Notes: generated by a model from the sequence alone, not told the origin. A DNA stretch of 64,000 nucleotides from Pseudaminobacter salicylatoxidans (GCF_003148475.1 NZ_QGGG01000008.1:1-64000), one strand, 5' to 3'. Positions 7,412-16,745 are shown, counted from the first letter of the stretch. A program made the numbers and translations.

Positions 7412-9124
7412 ATGAACAAGATGACCCCCGAACCCGCTGTATCGAGTCGCCGCGGCATGCCGACAGCCGGCACCAAATACGAGCCCTATCCGAAAATCGA
7501 CCTGCCGGACCGTACCTGGCCCTCCCGGACGATCGAGAAGGCGCCGATCTGGTGTTCCGTCGACCTGCGCGACGGCAATCAGGCGCTGGTCGATCCGATG
7601 GGGCACGACCGCAAGGTGCGCATGTTCAAATTGTTGCTCGACATGGGCTTCAAGGAGATCGAAATCGGCTTCCCGTCGGCCTCGCAGACCGATTTCGACT
7701 TCGCCCGCTGGTGCGTCGAGGAAGGCAACGTGCCCGAGGACGTATCCTTGCAGGTGCTGGTCCAGTGCCGGCCCGAGCTGATCACCCGCACCTTCGAGGC
7801 TCTCGAAGGCGCGCATCGGCCGATCATCCATTTCTACAATTCCACGAGCGAGTTGCAGCGCCGCGTCGTCTTTGCCAAGGATGTCGCCGGCATCAAGCAG
7901 ATCGCCACCGATGCCGCGAAGATGATCACCGACATGGCGGCCAAGGCCGGCGGCGGCTACCGCTTCCAGTATTCGCCGGAGAGCTTCACCGGCACGGAGC
8001 TGGAAGTGGCGCTGGAGATCTGCAACGCGGTCACCGAGATCGTGAAGCCTACGCCGGAAAACAAGCTGATCGTCAACCTGCCCTCCACTGTCGAGATGGC
8101 GACGCCCAACACCTATGCCGACCGCATCGAGTGGATGATCCGCCATCTGGACAACCGCGAAAACCTCATCGTCTCGTTGCATCCGCACAATGACCGCGGC
8201 ACGGGCGTGGCCGCCACCGAACTGGCGCTGATGGCCGGCGCGGATCGCGTCGAAGGCACGCTGTTCGGCAATGGCGAGCGCACGGGCAATGTCGACATCG
8301 TCAATCTGGCGCTCAACATGTACACGCAGGGCGTCGATCCCGAGCTGGATTGCTCCGACATCAACAGGATGAAGGACGTCTACGAATATTCCAACCAGCT
8401 CAAGATTCCCGAACGTCATCCTTATGTCGGCGAACTGGTATACACTGCCTTCTCCGGCTCGCATCAGGACGCGATCAACAAGGGCATGAAGGCCATCAAG
8501 GTGGCCAACAAGCCGTTGTGGGAAGTGCCCTACCTGCCGATCGATCCGCAGGACGTTGGTCGCTCCTACGAGGCGATCATCCGCATCAACTCGCAGTCGG
8601 GCAAGGGTGGGATCGCCTATGTGCTGCAGGCCGACTACGGCCTCAACCTGCCCCGCAGCCTGCAGGTGGAGTTCAGCCAGGACATCCAGTCCATCACCGA
8701 TTCGGAAGGCAGGGAAGTACCTTCCAGGCGTATCTATGAACGCTTCATCGAGCGCTATGTGGAACAGCCCGGCGCGCGGCTGAAATTCGTCGATCACCAC
8801 ACCTATCCCGACACCGCCGCCAGCAAAGGCCAGCGGGTGGTGGAGGCGACCATCATCGACAACGGCCAGGAAATCCACATTACCGGCAATGGCAACGGCC
8901 CTGTGGACGGTTTCGTGGACGCGCTGTCGCGCCATATCGGCGTGCCGCTCTCGGTGCTCGACTATTCCGAGCACTCGATCCAGCGCGGCTCCAATGCCGC
9001 GGCTATCTGCTACATGGAGATCGAACATCCCGGCGGCCGCATCTCCGGCGTCGGCGTCAACACCAACATCGTGGCGGCTTCGCTGGAAGCTGTCGTCTCG
9101 GCAGCCAATTCGATCATCGGCTGA
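7412..9124 (+). CDS. leuA: 2-isopropylmalate synthase
   Basis: Condenses acetyl-CoA with 2-oxoisovalerate, the first step of leucine synthesis. 570 residues from the ATG at 7412. The TIM-barrel HMGL domain carries 'WCSVDLRDGNQAL' (metal-binding Asp), 'EIEIGFPSASQTDFDF' and the 'SLHPHNDRGTGVAATELALMAGADRVEGTLFGNGERTGNVD' region with the HxH metal ligands and signature. The C-terminal regulatory domain (about residue 440 onward) would bind leucine. Length fits the long LeuA type of about 560-580 residues found in rhizobia. A possible upstream in-frame start at 7373 adds 13 residues. The leader and attenuator upstream suggest control by leucyl-tRNA supply. Confidence 0.96.
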   Translation: MNKMTPEPAVSSRRGMPTAGTKYEPYPKIDLPDRTWPSRTIEKAPIWCSVDLRDGNQALVDPMGHDRKVRMFKLLLDMGFKEIEIGFPSASQTDFDFARWCVEEGNVPEDVSLQVLVQCRPELITRTFEALEGAHRPIIHFYNSTSELQRRVVFAKDVAGIKQIATDAAKMITDMAAKAGGGYRFQYSPESFTGTELEVALEICNAVTEIVKPTPENKLIVNLPSTVEMATPNTYADRIEWMIRHLDNRENLIVSLHPHNDRGTGVAATELALMAGADRVEGTLFGNGERTGNVDIVNLALNMYTQGVDPELDCSDINRMKDVYEYSNQLKIPERHPYVGELVYTAFSGSHQDAINKGMKAIKVANKPLWEVPYLPIDPQDVGRSYEAIIRINSQSGKGGIAYVLQADYGLNLPRSLQVEFSQDIQSITDSEGREVPSRRIYERFIERYVEQPGARLKFVDHHTYPDTAASKGQRVVEATIIDNGQEIHITGNGNGPVDGFVDALSRHIGVPLSVLDYSEHSIQRGSNAAAICYMEIEHPGGRISGVGVNTNIVAASLEAVVSAANSIIG

Positions 9125-9142
9125 CGCGAGGTTGTTAACCAT

Positions 9143-9180
9143 AATCGGCCCAGCCAGTGTTTTTTCGGGCTGGGCCGATT
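9143..9180. terminator. Perfect 13-bp inverted repeat after leuA
   Basis: AATCGGCCCAGCC (9143-9155) and GGCTGGGCCGATT (9168-9180) are exact reverse complements. The T run lies in the 12-base loop (AGTGTTTTTTCG) rather than after the stem, so this is not a textbook terminator. It sits 18 bases after the leuA stop and probably ends or protects that transcript. TTAACCAT (9134-9141) immediately precedes the stem. Confidence 0.65.
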
Positions 9181-9266
9181 GACGATGGGGTTTGCATTCT
9201 TGTGCCGCGCCAGCGGCGCGCTATGATCGGGCAACATTCTGGCGCCGCTCTCGAAAGGTCCGACGC

Positions 9267-11042
9267 TTGCCACATGACAGCCCTGCTGCCCCCGCAGTGC
9301 GCGCAACGCTGGAGAAGCTACTAGCAAGCGAGACCTTCGCACGGTCTGAGCGAGCGCGCGAATTGTTGCGCTATCTCGTGGAGCAGGAACTGGCCGGACA
9401 GGCGGATCGCCTGAAGGGGTTCGCCATCGCGGTGGACGTGTTCGGCCGCGATGCCGATTTCGATTCCGCGTCCGACGCCGTCGTGCGTGTGCAGGCGGGG
9501 CGTTTGCGCGATCTGCTGGCGCAATATTTCGCCACCGAAGGGGTCGGCGAGCCGATCCGCATCACGATTCCACGCGGCAGCTACGTACCGGCCTATGAGG
9601 CCGTCAGCGAGGTTCGCGACGATCCCGCGCCCCCGGGCGAGGAGCCGCTGCTCGCTCAACAACCGCCGGAGCATGATCCGGCCGCGGCCGAGCCCGACAA
9701 AGCCCCCGCGAGCGCCCTGCCCCTGGCCACTGAAGTCCGGGTGATGCAGCATCTGCGCTTCTTCTGGGCAGCGATGATCCTTGTCATCGCCATGCTGGGC
9801 TTCGTCATCTTCCGCATCCTGACACCCGCACCCGTGAGCGAGCAAATTGCCCACACCGATGGCGTATCGCTCGCGCCGACCGCAAGCATCGCGCTTTCGC
9901 CGATGCTGGAAGCTTTGCCGCCGGTCTATGTGAAGACGCATTCCGACAGTGCTCAGGTTGCCGGCATCGCCGCGGTGCTGCGCACCGGGCTGACCGGTTT
10001 CGACACGATCGACCTGATAGCGCGCGAGCCGGCCGGGGAGCTTGAGGCCGAAGGTCCCGTCAATCCGATCCAGTTCGTCTTCGACGTTTCGTCGGGGGTC
10101 ACGGCCGGTTCGGTGACCATCAACCTCATCAACAGCGCCAGCGGCAAGGTGCTGGTGTCGCGCGTGCTGGGCCCCGATGACCTCGATTCCGCAAAGCTGG
10201 ACGACCGCATCGCCGACCTGCTCAGTTCCACCATTCCGGTCTCGGGCGCCATCTATGGATTCATCGAGCGGCAGGGACTGGGTTCCGGCCTCGTCCGCTG
10301 CCTGATCCTCAACGATCGCTACTATCTCGATCCGGTCAACGAGAAGCACGAAATGGCCTATCGCTGCTTTGCCGATCTGGCCGAGCGTGGCGGCAAATCT
10401 CCCTTGATCTACGGCGAGCTCGCCGCGCTCCACCTGAAGGCGATCACCGACCGCCTGTCCTATCCGCCGCAGCCGAGCGCGGAGGAGGCGCTGGCGCTGG
10501 CGCACCGCGCGGTGCTGATGGGACCGACGAGCCCCTATGCCCACCGGGCCTATGGCTTCCTGAATTCGCGCGTCGGCGACATGACGGAATCGATCCGCTT
10601 CATGCGCAAGGCCTATGAATTGAACACCTACGATCTCAGCATGGCCGCCGCCTATGGCTATGCGCTGATCTTTGCCGGCGACTACATGACCGGCGAGCCC
10701 ATCATGGAACGGGCGGTAGAAGCCTCCAGCGCCCATCCGAACTGGTGGGACTATGCGCTTTTTCTCGCCGAATTCATGATCGGTGATGATGCACGCGCCG
10801 CGCGCGCCACCGAAGCCCTGACCTCCACCAAACGCGCGCACTATCTCGCCGCGCGCCTGATCATCGCCAGCAAGAGCGGCAACGCCACGCAGGCAAGCGC
10901 CCTGATCGATGAGATCACCCGGGACTATCCGGTTTTCGCGGCCGATCCGCGCAAGGTTTATGACAACGCCAACTATCCCGCCGACCTGGCCGCCAAGCTG
11001 GTGAATGCCTTGCGCGCCGCCGGCCTGACGAGCCCGAGTTGA
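9267..11042 (+). CDS. Membrane protein with N-terminal DNA-binding-like domain and TPR-like C-terminus
   Basis: About 591 residues from a TTG at 9267 preceded by GAAAGG; a TTG at 9192 would add 25. The N-terminal ~110 residues ('LLRYLVEQELAGQADRLKGFAIAVDVFGRD', 'VVRVQAGRLRDLLAQYF', 'IRITIPRGSYVP') match a domain common in alphaproteobacteria, found ahead of TPR regions and often labelled 'adenylate cyclase' without evidence. One transmembrane helix follows a Pro/Ala-rich linker. The C-terminal half is helical, with tetratricopeptide-like repeats around 'AHRAVLMGPTSPYAHRAYGFL'. A ToxR-like membrane-bound sensor-regulator is one reading; the target is unknown. No ATG start is available in the N-terminal part. 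Confidence 0.65.
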   Translation: MPHDSPAAPAVRATLEKLLASETFARSERARELLRYLVEQELAGQADRLKGFAIAVDVFGRDADFDSASDAVVRVQAGRLRDLLAQYFATEGVGEPIRITIPRGSYVPAYEAVSEVRDDPAPPGEEPLLAQQPPEHDPAAAEPDKAPASALPLATEVRVMQHLRFFWAAMILVIAMLGFVIFRILTPAPVSEQIAHTDGVSLAPTASIALSPMLEALPPVYVKTHSDSAQVAGIAAVLRTGLTGFDTIDLIAREPAGELEAEGPVNPIQFVFDVSSGVTAGSVTINLINSASGKVLVSRVLGPDDLDSAKLDDRIADLLSSTIPVSGAIYGFIERQGLGSGLVRCLILNDRYYLDPVNEKHEMAYRCFADLAERGGKSPLIYGELAALHLKAITDRLSYPPQPSAEEALALAHRAVLMGPTSPYAHRAYGFLNSRVGDMTESIRFMRKAYELNTYDLSMAAAYGYALIFAGDYMTGEPIMERAVEASSAHPNWWDYALFLAEFMIGDDARAARATEALTSTKRAHYLAARLIIASKSGNATQASALIDEITRDYPVFAADPRKVYDNANYPADLAAKLVNALRAAGLTSPS

Positions 11043-11053
11043 GCGGAGCCGCC

Positions 11054-11836
11054 ATGAACCCGTCGCTTTTCGCATTCGAGCAAGGAACCGGTGGCGAGCC
11101 GGTCGTGCTGCTGCACGGCTTCGGGGCCTATCATGGCGTCTGGCGGCCGCTGGCATCGCAACTGGCGGCAACAGGCCACGTGATCGCCTATGACCTGCCC
11201 GGCCACGGCCGATCGCTCGACTGGCCTCAGGCGGGCCCGCCCAGAATTGCGGCGCGGGCGATAGTGGCCGACATCGAACGGCGCGGCCTCAAGCGCATGC
11301 ATCTGGTTGGCCATTCGATGGGTGGGGCCATTGCTGCATTGGTCGCACTCGTCGAGCCGGGATCAATCGCCTCATTGACCCTGCTGGCGCCCGGCGGTTT
11401 CGGAGAAGAGATCAACGCGCCTCTGCTCCGGCGCTATGCGGCGGCAACCGCGCCCGACGAGCTTCAGCAGTGCCTTGCGGCCATGTCGGCTCCGGACTTC
11501 ACGCCGCCTGCCGCAATCGCCGAAGAACTCGCCGCCATGCGCGCGGCGCCGGGCCAGCGCGAAAAGCTGATCGAGATCGCCGCCCTGATCACCCGCGACG
11601 GAAGGCAGGGCGTGATCCCGCGCGATCAACTGGCGACACTGGCGATGCCTGTGTCCGTCCTCTGGGGAACGGCCGATCCCGTCCTCCCTTTCACGCAGGT
11701 CGAGAATTTGCCTGCCAATATGACGCTTCGGCCGATCGAGGCCGCCGGCCACATGCTGGTCGAGGAAAAGCCCGATGCCGTCGCAGGGTTCATTCTCGAA
11801 GCGGTAGCAGCATCACGCAACTCGCCGGCCATTTGA
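11054..11836 (+). CDS. Alpha/beta-fold hydrolase
   Basis: A 260-residue alpha/beta hydrolase. 'VVLLHGFGAYHGVWRPL' gives the oxyanion-hole HG motif, 'LVGHSMGGAIAAL' the nucleophile elbow with catalytic Ser, and 'AAGHMLVEEKP' the catalytic His near the C-terminus. An Asp in 'LWGTADPVLPF' completes the triad. The sequence resembles esterases and the acetoin-dehydrogenase E2-like hydrolases, but no lipoyl domain or dehydrogenase gene is nearby, so the substrate is unknown. Start ATG at 11054 follows GAGCGGAG; the stop of the previous gene lies 11 bases upstream, so the two are probably cotranscribed. Confidence 0.85.
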   Translation: MNPSLFAFEQGTGGEPVVLLHGFGAYHGVWRPLASQLAATGHVIAYDLPGHGRSLDWPQAGPPRIAARAIVADIERRGLKRMHLVGHSMGGAIAALVALVEPGSIASLTLLAPGGFGEEINAPLLRRYAAATAPDELQQCLAAMSAPDFTPPAAIAEELAAMRAAPGQREKLIEIAALITRDGRQGVIPRDQLATLAMPVSVLWGTADPVLPFTQVENLPANMTLRPIEAAGHMLVEEKPDAVAGFILEAVAASRNSPAI

Positions 11837-11939
11837 AGCTACGGCTGCACCCCGCCCCGTCTTGTGCGACAGGTGCATTGCCGGTGGCGCTATGTTAAAA
11901 ACGTCCGTGACCTATCGGTTCAGGATGGAGTGTCCTGCC

Positions 11940-12536
11940 ATGAGCGATGCAGGAGAAAATGCAACGCCGAATGTCCCGCATCGCCTTGCCGACGCGGTTC
12001 GCGATGTGAAAAACATTGCAGCCGACCGCGACGACGTGGTGGTCGAACTGCGCGAGGCCAGCCGCATGCGGCTCGATCTGCTGGCGCAGGAACTTGCGCC
12101 GGTCTTCGCGGAAGTCCCTGACGACGTGGATATTTTCGACTTCGCGATTTCCTCCGGCCTGCAGCCGCGTCTCTGGATCGATGCGGTAAGCCATGTCGCG
12201 CTGGGGCGCGACCGTCGCACCTACCGGTTCCTGCGCGATACGCGCATCGGCCGCGTGGTGCTGGCCGAATCCACCGACCTGAAGCCCGTCGCCGATCAGG
12301 TGACGCGTTACATTGCCGAGCGCATCGTGGAGCGCCAGCGGATGATGGAGGGTGGCATCGAGCATTCCTATGCCGGCGCGAAGGACGTGCCCGAAGCGCT
12401 CGTCGCCATGCAGCGGCCGCATGCCAATGGCTGGCAGAGCTTCTTCGCCGGCTTCGGCCTGTTTGCGGCTGGCGCGCTGGCAGGCTTCGCGCTTACGCTG
12501 GCATGGTTACGCGGCAGCCTGTCGGCATTCTTCTGA
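11940..12536 (+). CDS. Conserved rhizobial membrane protein of unknown function
   Basis: A 198-residue protein. The N-terminal part is helical and charged ('ADAVRDVKNIAADRDDVVVELREASRMRLDLLAQ' region), the middle is a compact domain ('FDFAISSGLQPRLWIDAVSHVALGRDRRTYRFLRDTRIGRVVL'), and the C-terminus carries one transmembrane helix ('FAGFGLFAAGALAGFALTLAWL'). It seems to be a tail-anchored cytoplasmic domain. I do not recognise a characterised relative. Start ATG at 11940, preceded by GGAGTGTC. Its stop codon abuts the stop of the convergent phosphoesterase gene with no bases between. Confidence 0.7.
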   Translation: MSDAGENATPNVPHRLADAVRDVKNIAADRDDVVVELREASRMRLDLLAQELAPVFAEVPDDVDIFDFAISSGLQPRLWIDAVSHVALGRDRRTYRFLRDTRIGRVVLAESTDLKPVADQVTRYIAERIVERQRMMEGGIEHSYAGAKDVPEALVAMQRPHANGWQSFFAGFGLFAAGALAGFALTLAWLRGSLSAFF

Positions 12537-13469
12537 TCAATGCGGCGACAGCGATACTTGCGCCGAATGCGGGGCAAGCTCGAGTTCCGCAATGCGCGCG
12601 GGCAGCACTGCCGCACCCACCAGCCCAAAACGCTCCAGATGAACCCGCCATTGCCCGGCCTCGCCCTCAATTCCAAAGAGGTTGTATTGCGCGGGTGGAT
12701 TGCGCCCGCCCATCCCCTGCCCGGCGGCGGCGACGCCGACGACCGGAACCGGCTTTTGCGCCGTGCCGATCCAGTAGAGCGAGGGCAGATGCGAATGGCC
12801 GTGCAGCACCAGTTCCGCCCCGTGGCGGGCAACGACCTGCTGGAAGCGTCCAATGCCGACGAGCCGCTTGTGCTGCGCCACCGCGCCCTTGACCGGCGGA
12901 TGATGAATCATCACCACGCGGCAGAGGCCCTTGCCGGCGGCATCGTCCAGCAGCGCGGCCAGCCGCCTTGCCTGTCCGTTGCCGAAGAAGCCGTTTGCCA
13001 TGAAAGGCGCGGTCGCGCGCGCCGTCGAAATGCCGATCAGCGCCACCCGCCCGCGCACGCGCATATAGGGAAAAGTGTAGCGTCCGACCGGATCGGCCTG
13101 TCCGTCACCGGCCATCCACGGTCCCCAGGCGCGGCATATCTTGTCGAAAGCGCCCGGCACATAGGCATCGTGGTTGCCCGGCACGACCGAGACGTCACGC
13201 GGATCGCCCAGCGTTTCAAGCCATTGGCGCGCCAGTTCTATCTCGCCGTCCAGCGCAAGGTTGACCAGATCGCCCGTCACCGCCAGATGGTCGGGGCAAG
13301 CGCCTTTCAGATCGCCGACGATCGCGTCGATCACCCCGTCATGCAGGAAATGCCGACGGTGGCGCTGCCAATTGACATAGCCCACCACCCGCTTGGAAGC
13401 GAGTTCGCGATAGGTTACGGCGGGGAGAGGCCCAAGGTGGACGTCCGAAATATGCGCAAGCCTGAACAT
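12537..13469 (-). CDS. Calcineurin-like metallophosphoesterase
   Basis: A 310-residue phosphoesterase with all five metal-binding blocks in order: 'ISDVHLG', 'TGDLVN', 'VPGNHD', 'MIHHPP' and 'LHGHSHL'. It resembles the cyclic-nucleotide phosphodiesterase-like group (CpdA-like), but the substrate cannot be told. No signal peptide, so cytoplasmic. ATG at 13467-13469 opens MFRLAHISDVHLG, with AAGAGAG as ribosome site; a start 12 codons upstream is possible. Divergent from the Nudix gene with about 53 bases between. Confidence 0.87.
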   Translation of the reverse strand: MFRLAHISDVHLGPLPAVTYRELASKRVVGYVNWQRHRRHFLHDGVIDAIVGDLKGACPDHLAVTGDLVNLALDGEIELARQWLETLGDPRDVSVVPGNHDAYVPGAFDKICRAWGPWMAGDGQADPVGRYTFPYMRVRGRVALIGISTARATAPFMANGFFGNGQARRLAALLDDAAGKGLCRVVMIHHPPVKGAVAQHKRLVGIGRFQQVVARHGAELVLHGHSHLPSLYWIGTAQKPVPVVGVAAAGQGMGGRNPPAQYNLFGIEGEAGQWRVHLERFGLVGAAVLPARIAELELAPHSAQVSLSPH

Positions 13470-13522
13470 GGCTCTCTTGTAGAGCAGGAGATCGCCGCTT
13501 TCCACCTGCCCGGAGCGGGCAT

Positions 13523-14014
13523 ATGAACGCGGCCTCCCCGTCCCGGCGCACCCTTCTGGCGCGTCTGCGCGCCAGGCTGTTTCACGGTTATTTCCTGTTG
13601 AGCCGCCCTATGACGCTTGGCGTGCGCGGCGTGGTTCACGACAAGGAGAGCAATTCCGTCTTTCTCATTCGCCACACCTATGTTCCGGGCTGGCACCTGC
13701 CCGGCGGCGGCGTGGAGATCGGTGAGACAATGCTTGAGGCGCTGGCGCGCGAGGTGCGTGAGGAAGGCAATATCGAGCTTGGCGCGCCGCCTCGGTTGCT
13801 GTCTGTCCACCTCAACCGGCAGGCCAGCCGCCGCGATCATGTCGCGATATATCTGATAGAAACCTTCCGGCAGGCAGGCCCGAAACTTCCCGACCGGGAA
13901 ATCGCGGAATCCGGCTTCTTTCCCCTCAACGCGCTGCCGCAGGCAACCACCCCGGCGACGCTGAGACGCATCGCCGAGGCATTCGAAGGCGTACCGCCTT
14001 CCCCCTATTGGTGA
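13523..14014 (+). CDS. Nudix hydrolase
   Basis: A 163-residue Nudix-fold protein. The Nudix box starts at 'GGGVEIGETMLEALAREV' and continues REEGN. In the usual REUXEEXGU pattern the penultimate Gly is replaced (REVREEGNI), a small departure that keeps the metal-binding Glu pair. It opens with 'GVRGVVHDKESNSVFLIRH' typical of NTP-pyrophosphohydrolase-like enzymes. The substrate is not predictable. Its 3' end overlaps the 3' end of the convergent gene by 10 bases. Confidence 0.83.
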   Translation: MNAASPSRRTLLARLRARLFHGYFLLSRPMTLGVRGVVHDKESNSVFLIRHTYVPGWHLPGGGVEIGETMLEALAREVREEGNIELGAPPRLLSVHLNRQASRRDHVAIYLIETFRQAGPKLPDREIAESGFFPLNALPQATTPATLRRIAEAFEGVPPSPYW

Positions 14015-15003
14015 AGCGGCGCCTTCGGCAGCCTGTCGCGATCATGCGGAGCGTCGTAGTCGAGTTCCGGCCCGACCGGCACGACACGCGTTGGATTGAT
14101 GGTGGCGTGGCTGGTGTAATAATGGCCCTTGATATTGGCGATGTTCACCGTACCGGCGATGCCCGGCACCTGGTAAAGCTCGCGCAGATAGTTCGACAGG
14201 TTCGGATAATCGGCAATGCGGCGCAGATTGCACTTGAAATGCCCGACATAGACCGGGTCGAAGCGCACCAGCGTCGTGAACAGCCGCCAGTCGGCTTCGG
14301 TAAGCCGGTCGCCGACCAGATAGCGCTGGCGTGAAAGGCGGTCCTCCAGCGTGTCGAGCGCGCCGAAGACCTCGTTGAACGCCTCCTCATAGGCTGCCTG
14401 CGTGGTGGCAAAGCCCGCGCGATAGACGCCGTTGTTGATGGCCGGATAGACCATGTCGTTGACCGCATCGATCTCCTCGCGCAACGCTTCCGGATAGAAA
14501 TCGAGTTCGGCGTTGCCCCACTCGTCGAAAGCCGAGTTAAGCATGCGGATGATTTCGGAGGATTCGTTGGAGACGATCGTCTGCTCCTTCTTGTCCCACA
14601 GTATCGGCACCGTCACCCGGCCGGAATAATGCGGATCGGCCTTGGTGTAGATCTGGTGGAGGTAATCCGAACCATAGAGCGTGTCGCCGGTCGCATCGTC
14701 CTCGGTGAGGAACGTCCAGCCGTGATCGCCCATATAGTAGTGGACCACCGAAACGGAGATGATGTCTTCAAGCCCTTTCAGCGCACGGAAAATCAGCGTG
14801 CGGTGCGCCCATGGGCAGGCCCAGGACACATAGAGATGATAGCGGCCGGGTTCGGCCTTGAAACCGCGCGTCTTGCCCGGTGCGGGCCGTCCGTCAGGGC
14901 TCACCCAGTCGCGCCATTGCGATTGCGAGCGCACGAAGCGGCCGCCCGTCTTCTCGGTGTCGTACCAACGGTCGACCCATTTGCCGTCAACCAGCAGTCC
15001 CAT
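14005..15003 (-). CDS. Glutathionyl-hydroquinone reductase (GST xi class)
   Basis: A 332-residue glutathione-transferase-fold enzyme. It reduces glutathionyl-hydroquinones, releasing hydroquinone and GSSG. The N-terminal thioredoxin-like part has the catalytic 'WACPWAHR' motif (Cys63), diagnostic for the Xi-class/YqjG/ECM4 family. The helical C-terminal domain includes 'FDEWGNAELDFYPEALR' and 'TLVRFDPVYVGHFKCNLRRI', also conserved there. The length fits the family (about 310-340). Start ATG at 15001-15003 with GAAGGAGCC upstream. Monocistronic. Confidence 0.92.
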   Translation of the reverse strand: MGLLVDGKWVDRWYDTEKTGGRFVRSQSQWRDWVSPDGRPAPGKTRGFKAEPGRYHLYVSWACPWAHRTLIFRALKGLEDIISVSVVHYYMGDHGWTFLTEDDATGDTLYGSDYLHQIYTKADPHYSGRVTVPILWDKKEQTIVSNESSEIIRMLNSAFDEWGNAELDFYPEALREEIDAVNDMVYPAINNGVYRAGFATTQAAYEEAFNEVFGALDTLEDRLSRQRYLVGDRLTEADWRLFTTLVRFDPVYVGHFKCNLRRIADYPNLSNYLRELYQVPGIAGTVNIANIKGHYYTSHATINPTRVVPVGPELDYDAPHDRDRLPKAPLHQ

Positions 15004-15284
15004 GGCAGGCTCCTTCTGTTTCCTGCCTATCTAGGGTCTGCGCGGCGCCGGCGGAAACCCCCGAATGGCTGAACAGTTCGTCACGTCCGGCCGACGGCGT
15101 TCAAAAACGGCGATTGCAGCGGCACCAAAATGATGCTAGCGGATCAATCGATGCAAACCGTCTTCGCACATATCCGGTTCGACCGACGACGAATCAGCGA
15201 CCGCGCCTGAGTAGCGCGGACAGCGACCGCTGCCCCTTTTCATTCGCGCAGCGGATAGTCTTCCTCGACCGGAATGCACAGACG

Positions 15285-15845
15285 ATGACCCTTGCCGTGA
15301 CCTATCTGCCGGAAGCACCGGCGCATGATCCCGAGATCGACGACATCAATGAAGAAGCCTTCGGGCCAGGCCGGTTCGTACGCGCTGCCTACAAGATTCG
15401 TGAAGGCGGGCCGCATGACCGCAACCTGTCCTTCGTGGCCATGCATGACGAGGTCGTCATCGCCTCGGTGCGCATGACCTGGATCGCCGCAGGCAAGGGC
15501 CGTGCCCTGCTGCTTGGCCCGCTGGCGGTGCGCCCTGCCTTCAAGAATATGGGCATCGGCCGCAAGCTGGTGGCGATGGCGACAGATGCCGCGCGCCGGG
15601 CCGGGGCGCCTGCCGTGCTTCTGGTGGGCGACGAGCCCTACTACGGGCCGCTCGGCTTCAGGAGGATCCCGGCCGGGCAGATGGTCATGCCACGTCCCGT
15701 GGATCCCAATCGCTTTCTGGCGGTCGAGCTTCGCGCCGGTGCTGTTGCGGCTCTGATCGGCCACGTCCAGCACGCATGGCAGGTGGATGGCATGCCGGCG
15801 GATATACAGACCGGTTGCGCGCATGCCCGCGCCTCCGTAGCATAA
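15285..15845 (+). CDS. GNAT family N-acetyltransferase
   Basis: A 186-residue single-domain acetyltransferase of the YhbS-like group. The acetyl-CoA motif A is visible as '[20 protein letters not shown]' (RxxGxG/A type) and motif B as '[17 protein letters not shown]'. It begins with '[19 protein letters not shown]'. The frame is open 135 codons further upstream, but that part has no family similarity, so ATG 15285 is preferred. The acceptor substrate is unknown. It lies 25 bases upstream of the SDR gene and may share its transcript. Confidence 0.85.
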   Translation: MTLAVTYLPEAPAHDPEIDDINEEAFGPGRFVRAAYKIREGGPHDRNLSFVAMHDEVVIASVRMTWIAAGKGRALLLGPLAVRPAFKNMGIGRKLVAMATDAARRAGAPAVLLVGDEPYYGPLGFRRIPAGQMVMPRPVDPNRFLAVELRAGAVAALIGHVQHAWQVDGMPADIQTGCAHARASVA

Positions 15846-15870
15846 CCCAAACAGCCACGGAGGTGCGCCC

Positions 15871-16632
15871 ATGAACCCGAAGGAGCAGATTGCAATCGTC
15901 ACCGGCGGCGGCTCCGGCTTGGGGGAGGCAACGGCGCGCGCGCTCGCCGCGCATGGCGCCAAGGTCGGCTTGCTGGACATCGGTATCGAGCGCGCGCACA
16001 AGATCGCCGGCGAGATCGGCGGCCTGGCCGTCAAATGCGACGTGACCAGCGCCGAAAATGCCGAACATGCAATCGCTGAAGTGGTCGACACGCTCGGCAC
16101 GCCGCGCATTCTGGTCAATTGCGCCGGCATCGCCGTGGGCATGAAAACCATTGGCAAGGATGGACCGCATCCGCTCGACGTTTACCGCACGGTCATCGAG
16201 GTCAACCTCATCGGCACGTTCAACATGATCCGCCTGGCCGCCGACCGCATGGCAAAGCTCGAGCCGCTTGCAGGCGGCGAGCGTGGCGTTATCCTCAATA
16301 CCGCCTCGGTGGCGGCATTCGACGGCCAGATCGGACAGGCGGCCTATTCGGCCTCCAAGGGCGGCGTGGTCGGCATGACGCTTCCCATCGCGCGCGACCT
16401 TGCCCGTTCCGGCATCCGCGTGATGACCATCGCCCCCGGCATCTTCAAGACCCCGATGATGGCCGCGATGCCGCAGGACGTGCAGGATTCGCTCGGCGCC
16501 TCGGTCCCCTTCCCGCCGCGTCTTGGCGAACCCTCCGAATATGCGGCCCTTGCCCTTCACATCGTGGAGAACCAGATGCTGAACGGCGAGACGATCCGCC
16601 TCGACGGCGCGATCCGCATGGCCCCGAAATAG
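15871..16632 (+). CDS. Short-chain dehydrogenase, 3-hydroxyacyl-CoA dehydrogenase type 2-like
   Basis: A 253-residue classical SDR. NAD-binding '[15 protein letters not shown]' (TGxxxGxG) is at the N-terminus with an Asp after beta-2 ('GLLDIG') indicating NAD(H). The catalytic Ser lies in '[14 protein letters not shown]' and Tyr/Lys in 'YSASKGG'. The whole protein, including '[14 protein letters not shown]' and '[17 protein letters not shown]', closely follows the HSD17B10 / 3-hydroxy-2-methylbutyryl-CoA dehydrogenase group acting in fatty acid or isoleucine breakdown. No other beta-oxidation gene is adjacent, so the physiological substrate is an inference. Ribosome site GGAGGTG is strong. 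Confidence 0.88.
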   Translation: MNPKEQIAIVTGGGSGLGEATARALAAHGAKVGLLDIGIERAHKIAGEIGGLAVKCDVTSAENAEHAIAEVVDTLGTPRILVNCAGIAVGMKTIGKDGPHPLDVYRTVIEVNLIGTFNMIRLAADRMAKLEPLAGGERGVILNTASVAAFDGQIGQAAYSASKGGVVGMTLPIARDLARSGIRVMTIAPGIFKTPMMAAMPQDVQDSLGASVPFPPRLGEPSEYAALALHIVENQMLNGETIRLDGAIRMAPK

Positions 16633-16745
16633 GCTGACCGCCGCTTTACCGGCATCCTGAAAAGCAGCGGGGAGAGCCTTGCCATGAGAGGAGTTGTCGC
16701 GCGATAAGTAGACAATTGAACTCATGATTTTGGCAGGACAGGCCC

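Noticed and set aside
7166-9142. 658-codon open frame on the minus strand opposite leuA
   Set aside because: Its extent mirrors leuA and its translation is His/Asp/Val-rich with no family signature, the usual product of reading GC-rich third positions backwards. leuA is certain on the + strand.
9321-11171. 616-codon minus-strand open frame opposite the TPR-like gene
   Set aside because: No motif, no ribosome site, and it covers the end of one gene and the start of the hydrolase on the other strand.
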